Shown piece by piece: positions 1 to 19,476 of a DNA stretch of 64,000 bases. Below the pieces are notes generated by a model. That model saw only the letters and a list, made by a program, of their open reading frames with translations, was not told the DNA's origin and searched no databases. A program made the translations under genes and the position numbers. Each line of letters starts with the position of its first letter. Positions within the stretch are counted from its first letter, which is position 1. Location of the stretch: assembly GCA_963693365.1 (NCBI GenBank), contig CAVNZM010000013.1, forward strand, positions 4,464,001-4,528,000, given 5' to 3'. This stretch comes from Amoebidium appalachense (taxonomy: Eukaryota; Ichthyosporea).

Positions 1-2
1 CA

Positions 3-37
<35 letters not shown>

Positions 38-1220
38 TTGGGTCTGTGTGTTCGCGCATGCGTTGTATTGCTCGTGTGTGTGCGCTGTGTGAGTCTGTGA
101 GTGAGCGCGCACGTGTGTGTTTGTGTGTGAGTGTACAAGCATGCGTGCATGCCTATCTGTCTGTGTGTATGTGTCTGTGAGCATGCATGGGTGCATGTGT
201 ACGGGCGCAAGTTAATTTTACCGGTATGTGTCTTTGTATAAGTGTATCTGTCTGTGTCTGTGTGCATCGTGTGTGCGCATCTTTCAACCAACACTCTCGC
301 GTGGTTTTATACTTTCGTTTTTACATGTACACCTGTGTGCCTTTACATGATGGCTCTGAAAGCTGGGTGCATAGAACACACGCACTTGCAGACGAGAGAC
401 TACGGGTTCTCAAAAGGGAAACATGCCATTACATGCAGGATGGCTAAAGTTTGTGATAGACGAGCGGCGTAGGGAGGGGCACTTTTGACACCCGCACTCC
501 AAAAAATATCTTCAAACCCCCCCCCCCCCCCCCCCTCCCCCCCCCCCCCCCGCGCCCCTCCGTTACACGTACACACACATAATACACCTGCGTGCACCAC
601 ACCACACCCTCCGGCCCTCTCTACCCTCGAGCACAAACCTCCCCCTCCTTCTCCCATGGACAACCCCATTCCCTCAAACACACACCAAAAACACACTGAC
701 AGGAAAGTGAAGCGAGTGGTGTGGCAACTTACCACCTGTTCGACGCCATTTTCGTCTCCTTTCCTTTCAAACTGAACGAAAGCTTGCACAAGGAGATATC
801 GTTTCGAATGCCTAGCACTCAAATAGTTGAAAAAGCCAGATTTGTGATTGTTAGGTTGATGATGCCGATGCAAGTCAAAAAACCGACAAGCTCTGAACAA
901 GCCTGCTCACATGTCCTCTTCTATTTATATCTAGCACGCGATGTCGTTGAAACTCAAAATCATTTGTTTTCATAGAGAGGTCAAATATGTTACATCATGT
1001 GTTGTGGCAACCAACATCTTACTAACATGGTCAACGGAGTTTCTTGTTTTTCGTTTTTGCAGCTGTCAGTTTTGTGTGCAAACAACCGGCAACGTCTTTA
1101 TCTATGGCTGCTCTTTGAGTGGTCAGCTACTTACTACTTAATTTTTAATGATGTTTACAGTTTATGGTCACTCAATCTATTGGTATACTATCAGAGCCCC
1201 GACTTACCCATTTTGAACTG
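1..1220. other. Upstream non-coding region
   Basis: The stretch starts with a (GT)n tract (about 9-36) and GT-rich sequence, then has a C-rich block at about 517-551 and ordinary mixed sequence to the RTF2 promoter. The short reading frames here are low-complexity and lack splice-phase partners. I see no gene. Confidence 0.6.
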
Positions 1221-1242
1221 ATGACGTCATGGTGTATATAAA
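1221..1242 (+). promoter_or_regulatory. RTF2 promoter: CRE-like palindrome plus TATA box
   Basis: The palindrome ATGACGTCAT (1221-1230) contains a perfect TGACGTCA CRE/ATF-type site. It is followed 5 bases later by TATATAAA (1235-1242). The RTF2 initiator ATG is at 1397, so a start site near 1265-1275 would give a 5' UTR of about 125 nt. The same TATATAAA lies upstream of the PLP-enzyme gene at 53457. Function is inferred from position and motif only. Confidence 0.6.
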
Positions 1243-1396
1243 TGTGTTCCCTCTGCGTTAGACTCCGTATTTTGTCGGGAAGTGCTTCTTTCAACTATCT
1301 ATTGAGAGAGTTACTCTAGGTTTATGTGCTGGTGGGAGAGAAAGAGGGATTTTCTGCGCTAGCCGTTGTTGAAACACGCGCTACCTTTCCTTTATC

Positions 1397-7694
<6,298 letters not shown>

Positions 7695-8706
7695 TGGGAT
7701 AGCCCAAATTGAAGTGGATATACCTGCTTTGGGATTAGATGTAACTGGAAATTCTGCAAGTGTGGCAGTTATCCCTGTATTTGGATAGATTGTGTTTAAC
7801 TTAGGTGCAAGTACTTACGCAAGAAACGTTCTTATAACAACTCAGTTACCATACACGAATTTACTACCTTGATGATAAGGTTATTTGGACATCTAATTGT
7901 TTCATGTTTAAGAAAGAAACAGGTTTTTGCAGCTGCAAAAATGCAAAAATGCACGCACCCTTCCCCTGTGTTTCCTGACGCAAAACTGTGGGCATGTGCT
8001 TTGCACGAGCAATATGGGTGACGATATGGGTGACCTTGGTTCGATCACGCGAATGACTTATCTTTTTCTCTGTGTCTTTACCCGCTTTCCTTTCCTTCCC
8101 TCCCTTCTTCTCTCACTCGCTGGGTTTTCTTGTTTTTTTTTTTTTTGTTTTTTTTTGTTTTTTTTTTTGCCAGTGCACTACAAGGCAGGAGGGGAGGCGG
8201 GGGGGTTGTTAGAGTAAAACTTGTAGCAGAAAGTTGCGGTGTGAAACTGAAACAACATACGAGTAGGTTGGCTTGCTGTTGTGGTTTTTCTTGCTTCCAT
8301 CGATGTGAGTTTTTTTTTGTTTTGTTTTTTTTGTTTTTTTTTACGCAGGACGTGTATTACGTTTAACGTTCACAATAGGCGGCTTTGTAGCTGTGCTTTT
8401 TCGATTTTGCACAGTTTCCTTGTATGGGCGATCCGATTGAACTGGGTTCGATATCGACCAATCATAAACGTCCAGCACATGAATTTTTTCTTTTGACACT
8501 CCTAGGACAAGCCTGGGACATCCCTTTTGCATTATCAATTTTTGCACGCTTTCTACATATGGGTGATCCGTTACGCAATTGAACCGGTTTCGATAAATAA
8601 TCCCCCCACTGCAATTATTTCGTGAAGCAGCAGAAATATAAGTACCCGATTGCTGGAGTTGCATTTTACCTTGAAGGCCATGATCCCCCCCCCCCCCCCC
8701 CCCTCC

Positions 8707-8737
<31 letters not shown>

Positions 8738-8937
8738 AAAAGAAAAAGAAAAAGAAAAAGAAAAAGAAACCTCCCCCTCAACCCTAACCCCACCCACCAG
8801 CCCCCAATATTAATCCCCACCCCACCCCAACACCCGGTGCACACACGTTGTCACGGGTACAGACAAACACACAAACCATCAAGTACACCAACAGAAGAGA
8901 GAAAAAGATAAGAGTGCACACCCCCACACACGTACGT

Positions 8938-9006
<69 letters not shown>

Positions 9007-10190
9007 GATACGCGGAACCTAATACCCACCAACCGTACATGGGTAAGATTAACAAAATATCTCAGTATCGATCTATGGCTAGCTACCTATGCATGTTTAT
9101 GACAATCAACTACTTTGTATAAATACCTATGGTTTGTGTACACTACACATGGCTTAGAGGTATAGCTCTGTATATATTGGATTAGTTTTATGGGTTACTT
9201 CAGTTAGTGAAACAATGACCTCTAGATCACGGGACTTATTTGAGGCAAACTTGCTTGATGGGGTGAGTTATTTGAGATTTGAACGTAGTTGAATGCATCG
9301 ATAAGAAGCCTAAATGAATACCATACAAAAAAAAAAAAAAAAAAGATAAGAAAAAAAAGGAAAAAAAATTTCGGCCGACCACACTACAAGAAGCAACACA
9401 ATTGTATTCTGAATATCTCGATAAAATCATATCACGTCACCCAACACAACGACCCCAATATCAAACAACAAAGCTACAGGCGATGAAATATCATAAAACC
9501 ACGGAAAATCTGTCAAGAGCACTATCGATTAAGTTGGTGAGAATATTCTGAAAAGCAGCTATTACCGAATCTACCTTATCTCATACAAACACCGATATTT
9601 CTAAAGACAGTCCCGATAACTAGATACCGAAGTCGGAATTCCGATAGAGATTCCCGTAATTTAGATACCATATTCCATAAAAAAGCAACACAGACCCCGT
9701 TCCTGATATTGCTAACAGAGACCACAAGCTTTTAATCACCACTGTGACACATGGAATTCCGAGATGTAAAAGCACCAAGACCTCCTATATACCAACATGT
9801 TGGTACATATATAGGGGACCTTGAAAAGCATAGTAAACATGAAAAATGAGAGACAACTACCTTCTCACACGTAGCAGAGTCAGCACTAACACAAGTAGAG
9901 TGTATAGTCGTTGCACACACACACACGGAGGTGATCAGTCTCTATATGGGTGCAATATACTACCTACTAAGTGTGTACTTAAACGGGCTGTATGCACTAT
10001 CTCCTAAGTATCACACAAGTGTCCACACAGTGCTCGGAGAGTCTGTTGCAACAGTCAATTATCGTTATAACTCCCAATTATATTATGTTACCTATGTGCG
10101 GGTTTATATACTCCGCCGTGATCCAGTCACCAGCCATCCAGGATGGCATCCGGTTGACTACGTAATCCCTAGATCTGGGTGGTGCGTTCC
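7695..10190. other. Gene-poor interval downstream of RTF2
   Basis: It contains the RTF2 3' UTR, T-rich tracts (8130-8170, 8310-8342), a C-rich then A-rich block (8685-8745), a (CA)n tract (8940-9004) and an AT-rich stretch (9000-9900). Two degenerate copies of a block near GGGYGATCCG with GGTTCGAT or GGTTTCGAT occur at about 8405-8460 and 8545-8600. No coding exon chain was found. Confidence 0.5.
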
Positions 10191-10201
10191 TAACCAATCA
10201 T

Positions 10202-10948
10202 ATGGCAGTTAGATATAGGTTTCAATCTATTCTTCACATACACCCATGCCAATCCGCTTTTCGTAAAAACAATTCATGTTATGTTCAAATAATGGCACTG
10301 CACTATTCTATGCAAGTTGGTGCACGATATGTTGGTTTTATTGATTGGAAAACTGCTTACGATTCTGTCTCCCCTGGTCTTCTAGGGGAAAAGCTTGCTG
10401 CACGGGGTGTACCACACCGCATTGTTGTTTTGTTTGAAGCACTCTTGTCTCAAACCTATGGTAGAGCTGTGGTCAATGAGCACTTTTCAATTGGTTTTGC
10501 TCGTACTAGAGGTCTCTTGCAGGGTTCATTGCTTAGCCCCTTTTTGTTTAACCTATTTATAGATGATTTGGCTGTCAAGATTTATGCCGAAAATGATGAC
10601 CCTATTATTAACTTTCCGCCTGCACTTCCCTATGCTGATGATCTGTCCCTCCTTGCCCGTACCCCTAGACGCCTGCAAAGATTGTTCGATGTAGTGTCAG
10701 TGTGGTGCAAGGCAAACCTTATGATCCTTAACATAGACAAATGTGGTGTTCTTGTACCTGATATAGCTAACAATCTACACACATTTACATTATCATCTAA
10801 ACCTCAGCCTATAGCTATAGTTCCAGAATACAAATATCTTGGTGTTCCGGTTAATTCTGTTGGTGTTATGTTTTCCCATATGGTCGAAAAGAGGGTAGAG
10901 CTGGCTCGTAAGCGGTTAGCTTTCTTCTCGGCTAATATTGTTTATTAA
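10202..10948 (+). pseudogene. Non-LTR (LINE) reverse transcriptase fragment
   Basis: The 248-residue open frame carries ordered RT motifs: QSAFRKNN near the start, FIDWKTAYDSV (catalytic-Asp motif A region), QGSLLSPFLFNLFIDDL (motif B/2a region), PYADDLSLLA (the YADD active site) and LGVPVNS before the thumb. This is the pattern of LINE reverse transcriptases, which copy their RNA at a nicked chromosomal target. No endonuclease domain is visible upstream, and the frame ends where G/C-rich simple sequence begins. The continuation of the protein is found from about 12300 on the same strand. I read this as a 5'-truncated, interrupted relic. The M at 10202 is only the first Met in the open frame. 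Confidence 0.85.
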
Positions 10949-10949
10949 C

Positions 10950-11368
10950 AATATTATATGCCCCCTCTCCCCCCCCCCCCCCCCCCTCTCCGGATCCCCG
11001 GACCCCACTTCCCTACCCGGAGGCTCAAGAGCTCCCCCCTTCCCCTCCCCCCCCCCCCCCCCCAAGGCTTACGGGGGCCCTTCTTCATTGAGGGGGAGGG
11101 GGTGGGGGGTGGGGGGGGGGGGAAGTGGAAGGCGGGGGTGGATGCATGTCAGCCTAGGTGAATTCAATTGTTTAACTCCAGTGTACAGGACTGGTCTGAA
11201 GGCTTAAGAAAACAACGAGGAAATGGGGTCCAGTGGAGGTGGTGGTGGTGTTCTGTGTGTCTCTGTACACGTGCACGTATGTGTGTGTTTTTTTTGGGGG
11301 GTGAGTGGTGGTGGTGGTGGTGGTGGTGGTCACCGTGGTGGTGGTGTGTGTGTCTGGTGTGTGTGTGT

Positions 11369-11437
<69 letters not shown>

Positions 11438-12290
11438 GGGGGATAGAAAGAAAAACTGCTCGTGGGTCACTGTTTTTCGTCACTGTATTTGTAACGGGCC
11501 GCTCATATTTATATAACTACTTTAAGTACACGTGTTCATTATCATATACGATGGCCAAATAATGAAATTTTGGCGTCGAAGTTCTTGGAGCTAAAAAAAC
11601 GTTTAAAAGGGGGAAATAATAGCTTGGCCCCAAATTTACCTTATTCATGAGTTCTAGTAATTCAGTGAGTGCACGTGCCTGCCTCAGGCTGATCATGACA
11701 ACTGCAACACACCACTCCTACATGGATATCAACCAAAAGAAAATAGTATATACTGTGGTGGTCTCCTAAACCTTGTGCGACATGTGCATACATGATATTA
11801 CAGTGACGCATGTGCATATTATTGTTCTGTACACCGGAGTGTGGTGCACGTGGCTGTTTTGTGCACATGTTACAATAGCAGCACGATCTCCCTAAACTCC
11901 ATGTTTACACATCCCTCACCCTGGCTCTGCCTTGTCGGTGCTCCAAAACACACACACAAATCCCCCTAGACTCAGTGCCTGCACATGGACGCATTCACGT
12001 GCAGGTCACGTGACACATGCAATGCCATACTGCTGTCTACAGCAACAACCACGGCAGCATGTATACCGGCCCAGCACGAAATATACTTATCGGCAGCCCA
12101 CTGAACTCGCCCATTTTTTCTTTTTCATGTATGACCCTCCTTTTTTGTGAAATCACCCTTTTTGGCCTCCCGGTAGTGGATTTTGCAGGATTTGACTTCT
12201 TTGAGGTCCAAAAACCTCAAATTTTCCCCGGCGGGGCCGGGGAGGGAGAATTCAAAAATTGCCCGCTCCTGATATGGTACCCGGGCCCCT
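10950..12290. other. G/C-rich sequence interrupting the retroelement
   Basis: C runs (10966-11063), G runs (11105-11123 and 11382-11436), GGT repeats (11308-11345) and then ordinary mixed sequence separate the RT palm and thumb from its downstream continuation. No gene is visible. Confidence 0.5.
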
Positions 12291-13259
12291 TCATCCTTCT
12301 ATTAGACTTACATTTATTCGCACTTTTGTCTTCCCGGCATGTGAATATGGTTTACCCCTTCTCGCCGCTTGGATCAAGAAAGAGAGAACTAGATCGCTTA
12401 AACCCTTGGCAATTTCCTTGAAGCAGAAGTTGCCTCCTTTCTATCTAACAACTGTTGTAATGGGCCTGTAACGCTCTCGATATATGGTCTGGTCCCAATA
12501 GCTGCTAGATTATCCCATCTCGCGCTGAAATTCAATAATAAGCACATAAGCCGCTTAAAGAAGTATTTGCCCTCCCACCCTCTCTTCTCTATCCGACCTG
12601 TCCCCTCTTCACCTCTCCCCTCTTTCCTTCCCTCTCTCTCTCCTTTTCCCCCGGGCACAAATACAAATAAACCCCGCAAAAGTGTGCGCGTGACTTTGGA
12701 CTGCCACTTACACATTAGACATGTTCACAATCACAAGATAATTACGCAATATAACAAATGGAAAAAGATACCACACGACACCAGACCCGATGAAAGCATA
12801 CACCTTGAAAAACTAAGCCTTATGCCTCGTTTTATATATAATGACCGCCTTAACCATATTGCCAAATATGGCACTCGCAAATGTGTAACACCTAAATACC
12901 TATTACCTTCCTGTAGAAATGGTCTTTCTCTAGCTGATGGTATTATTTATTGATCACATACCACGCTTTTACTGTACACGTGCTATACAGTGGAGATCTA
13001 ATAAGTATAAGGTGGCATCGTTTGCGTGCCCAAACAACACACACCCACACATCAGTTTAAACGGTCATGTATCGCCAAATGTAGTTTGATAGACCACATA
13101 ATACCGCAACACACACACGTCACATTCACAACAGACACCCAGAAAGATAGCCTACCTGAAAATTACAACACAAGGGATTTTATACTAAACACGCGTAACT
13201 ACGACATGTTTATTAGATGTATTGATTGGCTTGAGAAACACATCATTACAAAATTCTAG
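12291..13259 (+). pseudogene. 3' part of the same LINE relic
   Basis: In-frame pieces read as the region after the RT domain. 12295-12471 contains RTFVFPACEYGLPLLAAW, typical of the segment after the LINE RT. 12680-12952 contains NKWKKIPHDTRPDESIHLEK and ends LADGIIY. 13050-13259 ends RCIDWLEKHIITKF. They are separated by stops and shifts. A (CA)n tract follows at 13264-13307. The element end and target-site duplication could not be defined. Confidence 0.6.
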
Positions 13260-13308
<49 letters not shown>

Positions 13309-13808
13309 CCCGCTGATACCGAGTGTCCCAGAGGAGCCCGAAAAAAAAAAAACCAAAAAAAAAAACGGGGAACCCCAACTAGTTGATTTTTCTTAGTCTT
13401 TATGGTGTCTCGTATAGAAAGTAAACCCTGATATATAATCATCACCCGACATATTTGTACGTGATCATGATATACCGCTGAGGGGATATTCCGAGCAAAA
13501 CCCCCCCATACCTGAGACTGGTCTCTCCTTGCCTCGAGTAAACAGCATAAACCCCCCCAGTTAGATATTCACAATTCATTTTAGGAATCACACGATCGAT
13601 CACCTAGCCATCACACGAAAACACGCGTACGCCGCTGTTGGATGGCTACATAGTAAATATATCACAAACACGAATAATATGGTAATATTGGGGTTGTATA
13701 TTCCAACAAAAAACTTTGTATGCAATGCTCTTGTGACGTAACACACACACACACACACACACACACGCGCGCGCGCGCACACACGCACACACATACACAT
13801 TGCTGTAT
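13260..13808. other. Spacer between LINE relic and C1-domain gene
   Basis: (CA)n (13264-13307), A-rich runs, mixed AT-rich sequence and a second (CA)n with (GC)n (13741-13790). No gene seen. It contains the presumed 3' UTR of the minus-strand C1 gene. Confidence 0.5.
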
Positions 13809-13913
13809 TTAGACTAGGGAGCTCAGGCGACGGCTCGGCTTGTTGTCCTTGCTTCCAGACCTACGCACAGACCTGCAACGGGTGGGAGTGGGTGAGTAGG
13901 TGTGTGTGTCTGT

Positions 13914-13987
<74 letters not shown>

Positions 13988-15111
13988 TGTGCACCACCGT
14001 TAATGTATACGAGAGAGTGAGTGTGTATGCGTCGTGTCTCACTCTCCAAGTGTGTTTAGCATGCCTAAGCAGGTGTGTGCAGATGCAGATGCGCACGTGC
14101 GGGTTTGTTCGTGTGTGTGTGTGTGTCTGTGCGAGCCCATGTGTGGTTGTGCATGTGTGCATGTGTGCACGTGCTCGTCTTCATGTGTGTGTGTGTAAGT
14201 TACAAAGTTTCTTTTAGATATCCGGGTCGGGTCAGACCCGAAACCGATTTGCCCTGTATGATTGGCTAGATGCGCACCAAACAGCATTTTTGGCCTGGCC
14301 CGAAAGGCCCCATAATCGGCCTAAAGGAAACGCCCTTTAAGGGCATTCGGCCAGACCCGTTTCCATCATGAAAACACCACCAAGATAAACACAACAATAC
14401 AAGGTATGTGTTTTGTAATGAAAAAGCATGTGTGCATATGTGTGTTGCACATGCATATTATCGACATGTATTCAGCCAACATCGAGTGAATCACCACAAA
14501 ACAAGACTCAGGAGAAAAGTAATGACTGGCAGGGTGCGTGTAGCGCACACATTCCAACAAAAAACTGTACATTCCATTCCACATTCCACACATACCTCTG
14601 CAAACCCGACGAAAACCTCTGCCCCAGGGAGCTCGCGTTCCCATCGGGCCCCAGGGCAACCATCTCGTTCCCATCGGGTGAGCACGTGTGTGTCACGTGA
14701 TCCATGCACGTGCTGTGAATGTCCATGAAACACTTCCCGCACCGCATTCCTTGGTTACGTAGACCAATCAAAAGCTTCGTGCACACGGCGCACTTGGTGG
14801 GACCCCCGTAGGTGAATATGACGAACTCGTGGTCACCAACGGCAACCTGCGATCATTATAATGTTAAAATTCTAAGATTTCGGAAATAGGATTCAGGAAA
14901 AGTGTTTGAAAGTTTTGCTATGCAACGATTTGGTAAGCATTTGAGTTCAAAAAAAGGAGGCTGGGAGGGGAGGGGGGAGGGCAGCGAAAGAGAGAGAGGG
15001 GGGGGGGGGGGGGGGGGGGGGGGGTGGTGGGGGGGAGGGGGGGGGGGGGGGAGAGAAGAGAGGGAGAGAGAGAGGAAGAGAGGGGGAGAGGGGGAGAGAG
15101 GGAGAGAGGGG

Positions 15112-15201
<90 letters not shown>

Positions 15202-15206
15202 GAGAC

Positions 15207-15237
<31 letters not shown>

Positions 15238-15488
15238 TATGAGGGAGAGAGGGGAGAGAGAAAAAGAGACACAGAAATAAAGAGAAAGAGACAAGAGAGT
15301 GAAAGTGAAAGAACATCGGAAGTAAAATCTCCAACAAATTCTTTAGCCACGCACCACATTCTTCTCCGGTGATGCTGACCCGTCCTGATTGGCCGAGGAC
15401 CGACGCCTCATCAGAGTATTGGCTGAGGTGTCACTTGGGGGGGTGGGGGTGTCCGTGTTCTCCTGTGTCTGTGTCTGTGTGTGTGTGT

Positions 15489-15561
<73 letters not shown>

Positions 15562-16515
15562 ATGTAGATCGTCAAAATAAGAATTTTTGAAGTTTAATTT
15601 CGGCTGTCCTGAAGTTATTACCTGCAAATCTTGACTACAACAGGACCTGCGCTACATTTCACAACCCTCCAGCCCCACCTCCCCTCCCCTCCCCCTCCCC
15701 CCGAAAGCCTAAAACCAACCCCGAAATTTCCTTTCCTCGCTTTCTTTGACAATCCACATGTCAAACCGGTTAGAACATGGAAAAGAAAGCCAGCGGCACG
15801 TTTATCCTCCAATCAAAACACGTGGTTTAAAGCGTTAAAAATCCACACCTGTGCAGACAGAGGCGACACCATCGACCCCGAGGTCAGGTCCGCCTTCGGC
15901 TCATCGATCCTCCCCGTAGACTTCATCCTAGCGGCGGGGGCTTTTGCAAATTCGTCCGTACTGTCATTCTTGAATTCGTCCATGTCTAGGGGGGCCGAAG
16001 AAAACGACTTGCGCCTCTGCGCCAATCTCTTTGGGGATTTCGGCGCTGAATCCCCCAAGAACGAACCCCCCCTCGGGCTGGCCATAATCGGCGAAAGACC
16101 CCCTGAACCGTTGCGGCCCTGGGGCTCCGAAATTACGGAAAGGGAATTGGTGCTGTGGAGGGCGTTGTTGCGGGCGCGTAACTTGGGGGGGGGGTCCGAA
16201 GAGGTTCGGCCCATGGTTAGGGGGCCGCTTAGGGAGCCGGTGGTACCGAGAGGAGCACTCCCCCCAAAGTCCTGAAAAGGGAAAAGAATTGAGAATGTTA
16301 GAGATAAGAAAAGAATGTGGGTTTTTGGGATTGTGTGTTTGTGCATGCCTGTGAACAATCTCACACTATGTATATATAACACATGAACACTTGAACAAAC
16401 GCAAACACACGTAGGATGCAAAACACTCTTAACCCCCCCCCCCCCCCCCCCCCTCCTCCCCCCTCCCCCTCCCCCCCCTCCCCCCCCCCCTTCAAACCAC
16501 CACCATACACACACA

Positions 16516-16550
<35 letters not shown>

Positions 16551-16929
16551 AAAAGAAGAAGAAGAAGAAGCAGCAGCAGCAGAAAAGAAGAAAACAAAAA
16601 AAAGGGAGGTATCAGTGCTAGCCAAATTCAGAGATATGAAAAGGGATATTTGAGCCCCCGGGGGGGGGGGGGGGGGGGGGGAGGGGGAGGGGGGGGGGGG
16701 GGGCTATACCGTAGGTTGATCCAAGACAATACTTGCGCTCATTCGGCGACGATTTGCGATCCTGTTTGCCTCACTTCCTATCCCGGCACTATCCATCACG
16801 TCCAGCGATATTTGGGCCATCCCCATTAATTCGGCCGATTTTGTGGGTTTTATGGCGCCGCGAAGACGCTCGAGCATGGGGCTGCGGGGGGGCTCAGATG
16901 AACGACGGGGGCCGGTGTAGCCGCTGATG

Positions 16930-16964
<35 letters not shown>

Positions 16965-17727
16965 CGTGCGTGCGTGTGTGTATGTGCGTGTGTGTATGTG
17001 TACGGGGGGGAACAGAGGCAGAGAAGGAGTTTAAATAATATCCAAGATGGCGATAGGGGTCCAAAAATTCATCACTATAGGTTGCTTTAAATACGACAAG
17101 AGTCAATATGGAATGCGTGTATACTCTGCGCATTATTGTGTCATCAATGGTTTCTTGCGCTTCAGTGTAACTTTTTTCCCTTGTACAGGAGTATATGCGT
17201 ATCAGCGGAAGGACGCAGGGTTTTGGATTCCAATATTCAGGAGCGGTACTGGTAAAAGAAAACAGAAAACATATGATGCAAGCGACACAAAAGAGTGTGT
17301 GCAGCGCAATAATCCGAAGGCATGCCAAAAAATAAAAAATAACAATAAAAAAGACAGTTCCATTAAAAAAAAAACAAAAAAAAACGGGGTTTTTGTTTCC
17401 AAAATTACCGGACTGGCCGGCTTCAGGTACGCCGGTGAGTAAGCCGACCTAGCCGCGCACTGCCATATCTCTGCCTTACGTAAGCACTCATCCAAATTAT
17501 GAGTCACCACTTCACACCCACTGCACTTGAAAGCGTGCACCGCGATTGGCTGATTGCACATTGTGCACGGTTTCCCGATGTCTGATTGGTCAATATCGAC
17601 CAATACGTGGCCACCGGGGTTCATGCTCGGCATGCTTGCGGGCGCGCAGTTGTGTTCTGATTGGGCGATTGTCATGCAGCGGTCGTGCACGTCCATCTTG
17701 CATATGTGGCAGCGCAGCCCTTGCTTG

Positions 17728-17807
<80 letters not shown>

Positions 17808-18534
17808 GGGAGTAGGGAGGGGGGGGGGGGGGTTAGAATGTGTGACAGATTAGGAAGTAGGCATTCATGACGGATGACAAAATGTGGACTGCAAACCACA
17901 CAACGAGTATGCATAGTAGGCAAGGTGCACCCTTCAGGGGGAGAGAGAGAGGGGGGAGGGAGGGGGGGAATGGCTGTACAGGGAGGGAGGAATGTGGGGG
18001 GATGCATGCATTAAAGGCTGGCGTACCAGAAAGCAACGGCATCAGAAAATCACGGGAAGAAAAAGAAAAGAAAGAAGGAAGAAAGGAAAAAACCCAACAC
18101 AGTTGTACATGCAGTGCACACTTGAGCAAAGCCCGCAATTTAGGAGGCGGCACCTCAGGAAGAAAGGGGAGGGGAGGGGGGGGAGGGGGAGGGGGGGGGG
18201 GGGGGATGGGATGGGCAAAGAATAGACCCGGGGGGGAGGGTGGGGGGAGGGGGGTGTCAACGTACACAAGGCCCACAAGCAAGCTGTTGCACACGTGGCA
18301 GTATGTGGGGGTTTTATAATTCTTCTTTGAAAATTGGTGGGGGCCCGACCCCTGCACTATATGATCTCCCAACTCTTCCTCCGAGGCGTCGCACCCTGAA
18401 TCCCCCTCTAATGCCATAACGTGAAGACGGCGAACTTCGTCGAGTTTAGTCGAGAGGTACATGTGGAGGGCTTGGGAGTCGGGGGGGTACACCGGGACAG
18501 TTATCTGCAACCTGGGTACGTGTGTGTTGTGTGT

Positions 18535-18583
<49 letters not shown>

Positions 18584-18691
18584 TGTGTGTGTGTGTGGGG
18601 AGGGAGGGGGATTGTGTGTGTGTGTGTGTGTACGTGTATGGGTTAGTGTCGTGTGTGTGTGTGTACGTGTGTGTGTGTGTATCACGCGCGC

Positions 18692-18738
<47 letters not shown>

Positions 18739-18877
18739 TGTGCCTGTGTACGATTATGTGTGTGTATGGTGCCGCGGAGGGAAGGGGGCTGGGGGCTAGG
18801 GTAGGAAAGATACATGTGTACATGTGGAGGGATTGGGAGTCGGGGGGTACGTCGGGGCAGTTGTCTGCAACCTGTGT

Positions 18878-18915
<38 letters not shown>

Positions 18916-19445
18916 ACCTGTGTATGTGCGGTGAGGGGGGGAGGGGGAGAAGGGGGAGGGGGAGGGGAGGGGAGGGGCAGGAGGGGGAGAGGGGGGTGGG
19001 GAGGAGGCGGGTGAGTGTGTGTGTGTGTGTCAGTGTTTGTGTCAGTGTGTCTGTGTGCACCTGTGTCGTCTCCCAATGTGTGTGTGCATGTGCGTGCGAG
19101 CGCGTATACCTGTGTGTGTGTGTGTGTGTGTGTGTTACAACAGAGAGAGAGAGGGGGGGGGGGGGGGGAGGGGGGGAGGAGAGGGGGCAGGTGAGGGGTT
19201 GGGCAGGAAGGGAGATAGTTGTCCGTGTGTATGTGTTTTTGGCGCCTGCGGTTGAGTGGTGGTGGTGGAGGGGGGGAGGGGGGAGAGGGGGGGGGGGGTG
19301 GAAGAAGGGGAGGATAAGCAAAATACTTCATAACGAAGGACACGTTCAAAACGGATCACAAAATGCCGATATCACGGGTTGTTGTTGTTGTTTGGGGGGG
19401 GGGGGGGGGGGGGGGAGGGGGGAGGGGGAAGCAAGAAAAACATTT

Positions 19446-19476
<31 letters not shown>

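Noticed and set aside
14215-14365. Cluster of small GC-rich hairpins (GGGTC/GACCC, GGCC, CCCTTTAAGGG)
   Set aside because: Short and imperfect, in an intron near the C1-gene end; no RNA family recognised.
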